Below are positions 60,619 to 64,000 of a DNA stretch of 64,000 nucleotides, piece by piece (the first letter of the stretch is position 1; each line of letters starts with the position of its first letter). Source of the stretch: Planctomycetota bacterium. GTDB taxonomy: Bacteria; Planctomycetota; Brocadiia; SM23-32; JAKLEA01. The notes under the pieces were generated by a model that worked only from the letters and a program-made list of their open reading frames with translations, was not told the origin of the DNA and did not search any database. Location: contig JAKLEA010000024.1 of the NCBI GenBank assembly GCA_022711755.1, forward strand, positions 1-64,000, given 5' to 3'. The translations under genes were made by a program, and so were the position numbers.

Positions 60619-62913
60619 ATGGCTAAGCGCGAAGGCACAACAAGGGAAAAACCATACGACGGCGATCCGGATGAATCTGAATCGCGGAACTCCGGCGCGC
60701 CGGGTCTTACGACGATTCTGGCGGGGATTGCCGCTGCCGTGTTCCTGATCCTCTGGGCGCTGGGCTGGCCCGCGAAGGGCGAGGGGATGGAATGGTTCGG
60801 GGACGGGGGCTACCGCTTCGAGTTTCTTTCGAACGCCTTTTCGCGGGTGATTCTGCCTTTGGCCCACCTTTGTGTCATCGTCCTGGCCGCTTTCTGCGGG
60901 GGGCTTCGCCTGATGAGCCTGCTTCGCGCCGAGCCTGACTCCGCGTTTGAGCGCGTCATCTTCGGGGTCGCTTCCGGCCTGGGAGCGCTGTCAATCGGGA
61001 TCATGATCCTGGGATGTCTCGGTTTCCCGCAGATATGGGTTCTTGAACTGGCGATGGCTGTCGCCGGATTCAAGCCGGCGATTAAAGAGTTTGAGCGAAT
61101 TCAGGATCATTTCCGTTCACACAGAAATGCGGATGACGGCGTGGGCGCGTGGCAACGTGCCCCTGCAAATCGCGGGTTATTTCCCGCCCTGGCGGCTGGG
61201 GGGATATTTCTGTTTTTCGGCTGGATGGCCGCTCAGACGCCGCCCTTTGAATATGACGCTCTGGAATATCACCTCGGACTCCCGGCGCGATACGTTCTCG
61301 CGGGGCGCATTCCGCCAATTCCCGAAAGCGTTTTCGCCAACTTCCCTCAGAACGCGGAAATGATCTATTACGCGGGAATGCTGCACGCCGGGATCGAGGA
61401 CGGCGCGCGCGTCGGCCTGCTGGTCATGCTCCTGTTTGCGGCGATCACGGCGGCGGCGATAGGCCGTCTCTGCGTCATGGCGACCGGACGCGACGCGGGG
61501 GCATGGGCGGGAGTGTTCTGGCTGGTGTGCCCGACGGTCTGCGCTTCAATCGCGACAGATTCCGACTCGCTCGTGGTGACCTGTTACTGCGCGCTTGCAA
61601 TGGCAGCGTCGCTGACAATGCCAGGCACTGCCTCCCCTTCGGAGAAGGGCGACGGATCAACCTTTGATCGAGCCGGGCGATATTGCCGACTCTGCGGCGC
61701 GATGTGCGGATTTGCGATAGGCGCGAAGTATCCGGCGCTTCTCTGCGCCGCTGTTCCTGCCTTCGCGCTGCTTTCTTGGAGGTTGCTTGCGCTCCGCAGG
61801 CAGACGTCCGTTGAGTCGCGTAGGCTGATCGCGCCGCTGATGGGTTTTGCTCTGTGCGCGGGGGGGATGCTCCTCCCGTGGCTGGTCAAGAACGCCGCGT
61901 ATACCGGAAATCCGGTCTATCCTTTTCTTTACGGAATATTTGGGGGGGAGGGTTGGACTGAGCTTCAGGCGGTTCGTTTTTCGGAGGCGCATTCGTGGCG
62001 GGAACTGTCCATCTCCTCGGCGCCGGGGCGGCTGGTTGACTTCCTGCTTTCCCGCAGCCTTGCGGACCATCATGTCAATCCGCTGGCGGTCGTCTTCATC
62101 CCGCTTGCCTGCGCTTTCGCGCTTGCGAAGGCGCGTCAAAACACGCCCTCGCGCGATGAGAAACCGGCCTTGATTCGAATCACGGCTGGCTCGCTTGCCT
62201 GGTTTGCCGTCTGCTTCGCGCTGTGGTTCCTGGCGACGCACCGCATTGACAGGTTCCTGTCCTGGGCGCTCCCGTCGCTTGCGCTCTGCTCAGGCGTCGG
62301 ATACGCGCTCTGGGAAGGCGGTTGGGGGCGAGTCGCGAAGCCCGCGCTGGTCGGGATTCTGCTGGCCTTCGGGGCCTTTGAAAACGCGCGGTCGCTTGCG
62401 CAGACGGGCGGGTTCGAGGCGGCGGCCGGGTTTGACGCTTCCGAGGAAACTTTGCGCCGTCTGGGGATTCTCGAACATCGGCAGGCGATGGACTATCTGA
62501 ACGAGGCCGGCGGCGGCGCAAAAACGATGTTTATCGGCGAGGCGCGGACCTTCCACGCCCGCTTCCCGGTCGTCGCGCCGACCGTTTTCAACCGCCATCC
62601 CATTGACGAAATTCTCGGTATTGCGCGTGAGGACCCGAAGCGGGCAATGGCCGCTCTGCGCGAGTCCGGGGTTGAATACGTTTTAATAAATTGGGCCGAA
62701 TTGTCGCGCCTGCAGGCGACGTATGCCGTCCGCGATGCCGAGGGGAAGCCGCGCTGTCTGTTTGAGAATCTTGACGCCGCCACGCTGGACCCGTTCCCGC
62801 AGCTCTCAAGGGCAGGATTGACGCGCGTGATGAGCTTCGGCGAGCCGGCCATGCGGCAGGGATTCGGGACGGTTCCCCTGCCTGTGATTGATATCCTCAA
62901 GGCGCAAAGATAA
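60619..62913 (+). CDS. multi-pass glycosyltransferase-like membrane protein
   Basis: 764-residue inner-membrane protein with about 12-14 membrane helices and a soluble C-terminal part (about 590-764). The loop after the first helices contains FEYDALEYHLGLPARYVLAG with paired acidic residues, the layout of polyprenyl-phosphate-dependent GT-C glycosyltransferases (GT39/GT83-like Asp-x-Glu loop). RIDRFLSWALPSLALC near the end of the membrane part is also typical. A hydrophilic stretch at ~335-355 (TASPSEKGDGSTFDRAGRY) is encoded by a palindromic repeat and looks inserted. No acceptor or donor can be named; it may glycosylate surface or secreted material. Confidence 0.72.
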   Translation: MAKREGTTREKPYDGDPDESESRNSGAPGLTTILAGIAAAVFLILWALGWPAKGEGMEWFGDGGYRFEFLSNAFSRVILPLAHLCVIVLAAFCGGLRLMSLLRAEPDSAFERVIFGVASGLGALSIGIMILGCLGFPQIWVLELAMAVAGFKPAIKEFERIQDHFRSHRNADDGVGAWQRAPANRGLFPALAAGGIFLFFGWMAAQTPPFEYDALEYHLGLPARYVLAGRIPPIPESVFANFPQNAEMIYYAGMLHAGIEDGARVGLLVMLLFAAITAAAIGRLCVMATGRDAGAWAGVFWLVCPTVCASIATDSDSLVVTCYCALAMAASLTMPGTASPSEKGDGSTFDRAGRYCRLCGAMCGFAIGAKYPALLCAAVPAFALLSWRLLALRRQTSVESRRLIAPLMGFALCAGGMLLPWLVKNAAYTGNPVYPFLYGIFGGEGWTELQAVRFSEAHSWRELSISSAPGRLVDFLLSRSLADHHVNPLAVVFIPLACAFALAKARQNTPSRDEKPALIRITAGSLAWFAVCFALWFLATHRIDRFLSWALPSLALCSGVGYALWEGGWGRVAKPALVGILLAFGAFENARSLAQTGGFEAAAGFDASEETLRRLGILEHRQAMDYLNEAGGGAKTMFIGEARTFHARFPVVAPTVFNRHPIDEILGIAREDPKRAMAALRESGVEYVLINWAELSRLQATYAVRDAEGKPRCLFENLDAATLDPFPQLSRAGLTRVMSFGEPAMRQGFGTVPLPVIDILKAQR
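61635..61669. repeat. in-frame two-hairpin repeat inside the glycosyltransferase-like gene
   Basis: CCCTTC-GGA-GAAGGG (61635-61649) is followed by CGACG and by GATCAA-CCT-TTGATC (61655-61669). The order hairpin, CGRCG, hairpin, G-rich tail is the same as in the element at 51972-52011, although the arms differ in sequence, which suggests a repeat family in which pairing is conserved. It is read through in frame as SEKGDGSTFD. Confidence 0.65.
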
Positions 62914-63243
62914 GCCGTCGGTAATGGGCGCGCATTGTGGCGCGGGCGGCAGGATGGTTTTTTATCCGGCGGGGACACGCCATGTTCCCCACGCCGTGTT
63001 TTCAAGGGGGGAGCGGGGATTGGATTTTTCAATGGGTGTGGTATTGTGGAGTCACGGGCTTGAGGATGGCGAATTGTTCCGGTTTTTCGGAAGGCGGCGG
63101 GCCGCCCGGCAAAGAAAGGGCGGAAAGGGAAATGAGAGATGCAGAAATGTAGTCGCTGTACCCGGATTTCAGGATTTCAGGGGAAGACTCTAAATCAGCA
63201 CCCCTTCTTCAACAGCCCCACCATATCGCTTTACCCGGACGGC
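62914..63243. other. intergenic region, no supported gene
   Basis: Between the plus-strand glycosyltransferase-like gene and the minus-strand edge gene, which converge. Two overlapping plus-strand frames are open but have no ribosome site or recognisable motif. ATTTCAGGATTTCAGGGGA near 63165 faintly recalls the repeats around 1100 but lacks the ACATCATAC core. No clear terminator was seen. Confidence 0.4.
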
Positions 63244-64000
63244 TCACTCCCGTTTCGGGGATAGCTCGTCAATCTTCTGTTGGAGAAGTTTCAAGAAGGT
63301 TTCTCGTGAACCATCGCTATCGTGAAGTTCCTTGTAGAAGTATTCGCGAGCGCCTTCCTCAGAACTGTCCCCTTTCGCCGATTGCTCTATCATCTGTTTT
63401 GCGGCTAGAAAGCCCTCCAGCTTGTTCAGCTTCATGAGGCTTTTCGCGCACTCGTTTCGCACTCGTTTGCTGTTGGCGCTTTTCATGGCTTCCAATAGAT
63501 AGGGGGAGGCTTCGTCGCCGAACGCGCTCGGAAATTGGTAGGCAATGTCCGCCGCTTCATCAACCGCGCCTGTCAACAGGATATTCCCCAACTTAGGAAG
63601 GTCGCGCTTGTCGCCGAGCCAGCAGAGACAGATGATGGCTTGTCCCCGGCAGACGGGGCGCTCGGTCAGTTGCCAAAGGATTTCGCGCGAGCGGTCTCCC
63701 TTCGCCGATCCGAGAAAACATGCCAGACTTTTCAGAACGTATTCATCCTGCGACTTGAGGATGTGATCGGCGTGCGCGAGAACGGCCTCGATATTTCGAC
63801 GACGCCGTTCCGCATCCGCCGGATCGCCCGGTTCTCCCTCGACTCGTAAGGGAACGAAACTGAGTGTGCTGATTGCGCCCTCCAGCTTCCTGCTGTCCGG
63901 TGAACTGAGATAGGGCGTGGCATTTCGCAGGATGTCATCCGTAACAGGTCTGAATATGCTGCGTCGCCAGCTCAGGAAACGAGCCAGTTCATCCGATGGT
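63244..64000 (-). CDS. helical-repeat (HEAT-like) protein, C-terminal part, runs off the right edge
   Basis: The minus-strand frame is open from the window edge to a stop at 63244, giving 251 residues without an upstream start, so the N-terminus lies beyond the window. The sequence is a string of paired helices, for example EAVLAHADHILKSQDEYVLK, SLACFLGSAKGDRSREILWQ, QAIICLCWLGDKRDLPKLGN, EAADIAYQFPSAFGDEASPY and RVRNECAKSLMKLNKLEGFL. The spacing and the L-x-x-L/A pattern with Asp/Arg turns resemble HEAT or armadillo repeats, which serve as protein-binding scaffolds. The TTG at 63591 is an internal leucine, not a start. No further function can be given. Confidence 0.8.
   Translation of the reverse strand, partial: PSDELARFLSWRRSIFRPVTDDILRNATPYLSSPDSRKLEGAISTLSFVPLRVEGEPGDPADAERRRRNIEAVLAHADHILKSQDEYVLKSLACFLGSAKGDRSREILWQLTERPVCRGQAIICLCWLGDKRDLPKLGNILLTGAVDEAADIAYQFPSAFGDEASPYLLEAMKSANSKRVRNECAKSLMKLNKLEGFLAAKQMIEQSAKGDSSEEGAREYFYKELHDSDGSRETFLKLLQQKIDELSPKRE

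Noticed and set aside
63165..63184. possible extra copy of the GGGGACATCATA repeat
   Set aside because: It shares only ATTTCAGGGGA and lacks the ACATCATAC core.
62888..63193. 101-codon and 71-codon plus-strand frames after the glycosyltransferase
   Set aside because: They overlap each other in different frames, have no ribosome site and no recognisable sequence.
1..64000. CRISPR array, rRNA, prophage or integrase
   Set aside because: No regularly spaced repeats, ribosomal RNA stretches, phage structural genes or integrase motifs were seen in any frame.

Overview
The window is bacterial, GC-rich and gene-dense, with short 5'UTRs, clear GGAGG-type ribosome sites and many GTG/TTG starts. Several traits point to a Planctomycetota/Verrucomicrobiota-like (PVC) or similar free-living polysaccharide degrader: a PEP-CTERM protein, a LEPR-like N-terminal motif (ERLESRIHLSG) on an exported protein, Tat-exported sulfatase and Gfo/Idh/MocA proteins, and many secreted uncharacterised glycoside hydrolases. 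No rRNA, tRNA or CRISPR array was seen, so the phylum is inference only.

Layout. 0-5 kb: a sugar isomerase, a decayed RAYT-like element with inverted GGGGACATCATA repeats, a gingipain-type (C25) gene cut off where the protease domain begins, and a secreted DUF5703-type hydrolase. 5-11.5 kb: an acyl-CoA dehydrogenase, then a sugar module (Gfo/Idh/MocA oxidoreductase, apiosidase-like hydrolase, sodium/solute symporter). 11.7-18.3 kb: a lipoprotein fusing a ceramidase-like and a C45-like hydrolase, a propeller/six-hairpin protein and a deacetylase-like protein. 18.4-24.3 kb: a compact pilus-type set (PilM fused to a PilN-like segment, a PilO-like protein, a small membrane protein), a LolA-like protein, an ADP-ribosylglycohydrolase and a 47-codon Flp-type pilin. 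24.5-29.9 kb: sppA, purQ, a flavodoxin, proC, a stand-alone CoaB-like domain and a secreted propeller. 30.1-33.8 kb: livHMGF with a 13-G run at the livG/livF junction and a strong terminator. 33.9-40.3 kb, minus strand: a secreted DUF3352-like protein, a trypsin-like protease, an M14 carboxypeptidase with a zinc-ribbon protein, and one intact and one frameshifted PEP-CTERM gene.

40.6-55.6 kb is the most notable part: eight plus-strand genes, several overlapping by stop-start, encoding exported glycoside-hydrolase-like proteins (one of 1280 residues), a PQQ-type propeller lipoprotein, a deacetylase-like protein, an endonuclease/exonuclease/phosphatase-fold protein, a pectate lyase and a WbsX/GH99-like protein. 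A Tat sulfatase follows on the minus strand, then a polysaccharide deacetylase, an MBL-fold hydrolase, a coiled-coil exported protein and a multi-pass glycosyltransferase-like protein. I read this as a locus for an acidic or sulfated, acetylated polysaccharide. The right edge holds the C-terminal part of a helical-repeat protein that runs off the window.

Small palindromic repeats recur between and even inside genes, notably a two-hairpin element present once at the start of the phosphatase-fold gene and once in-frame inside the glycosyltransferase gene.
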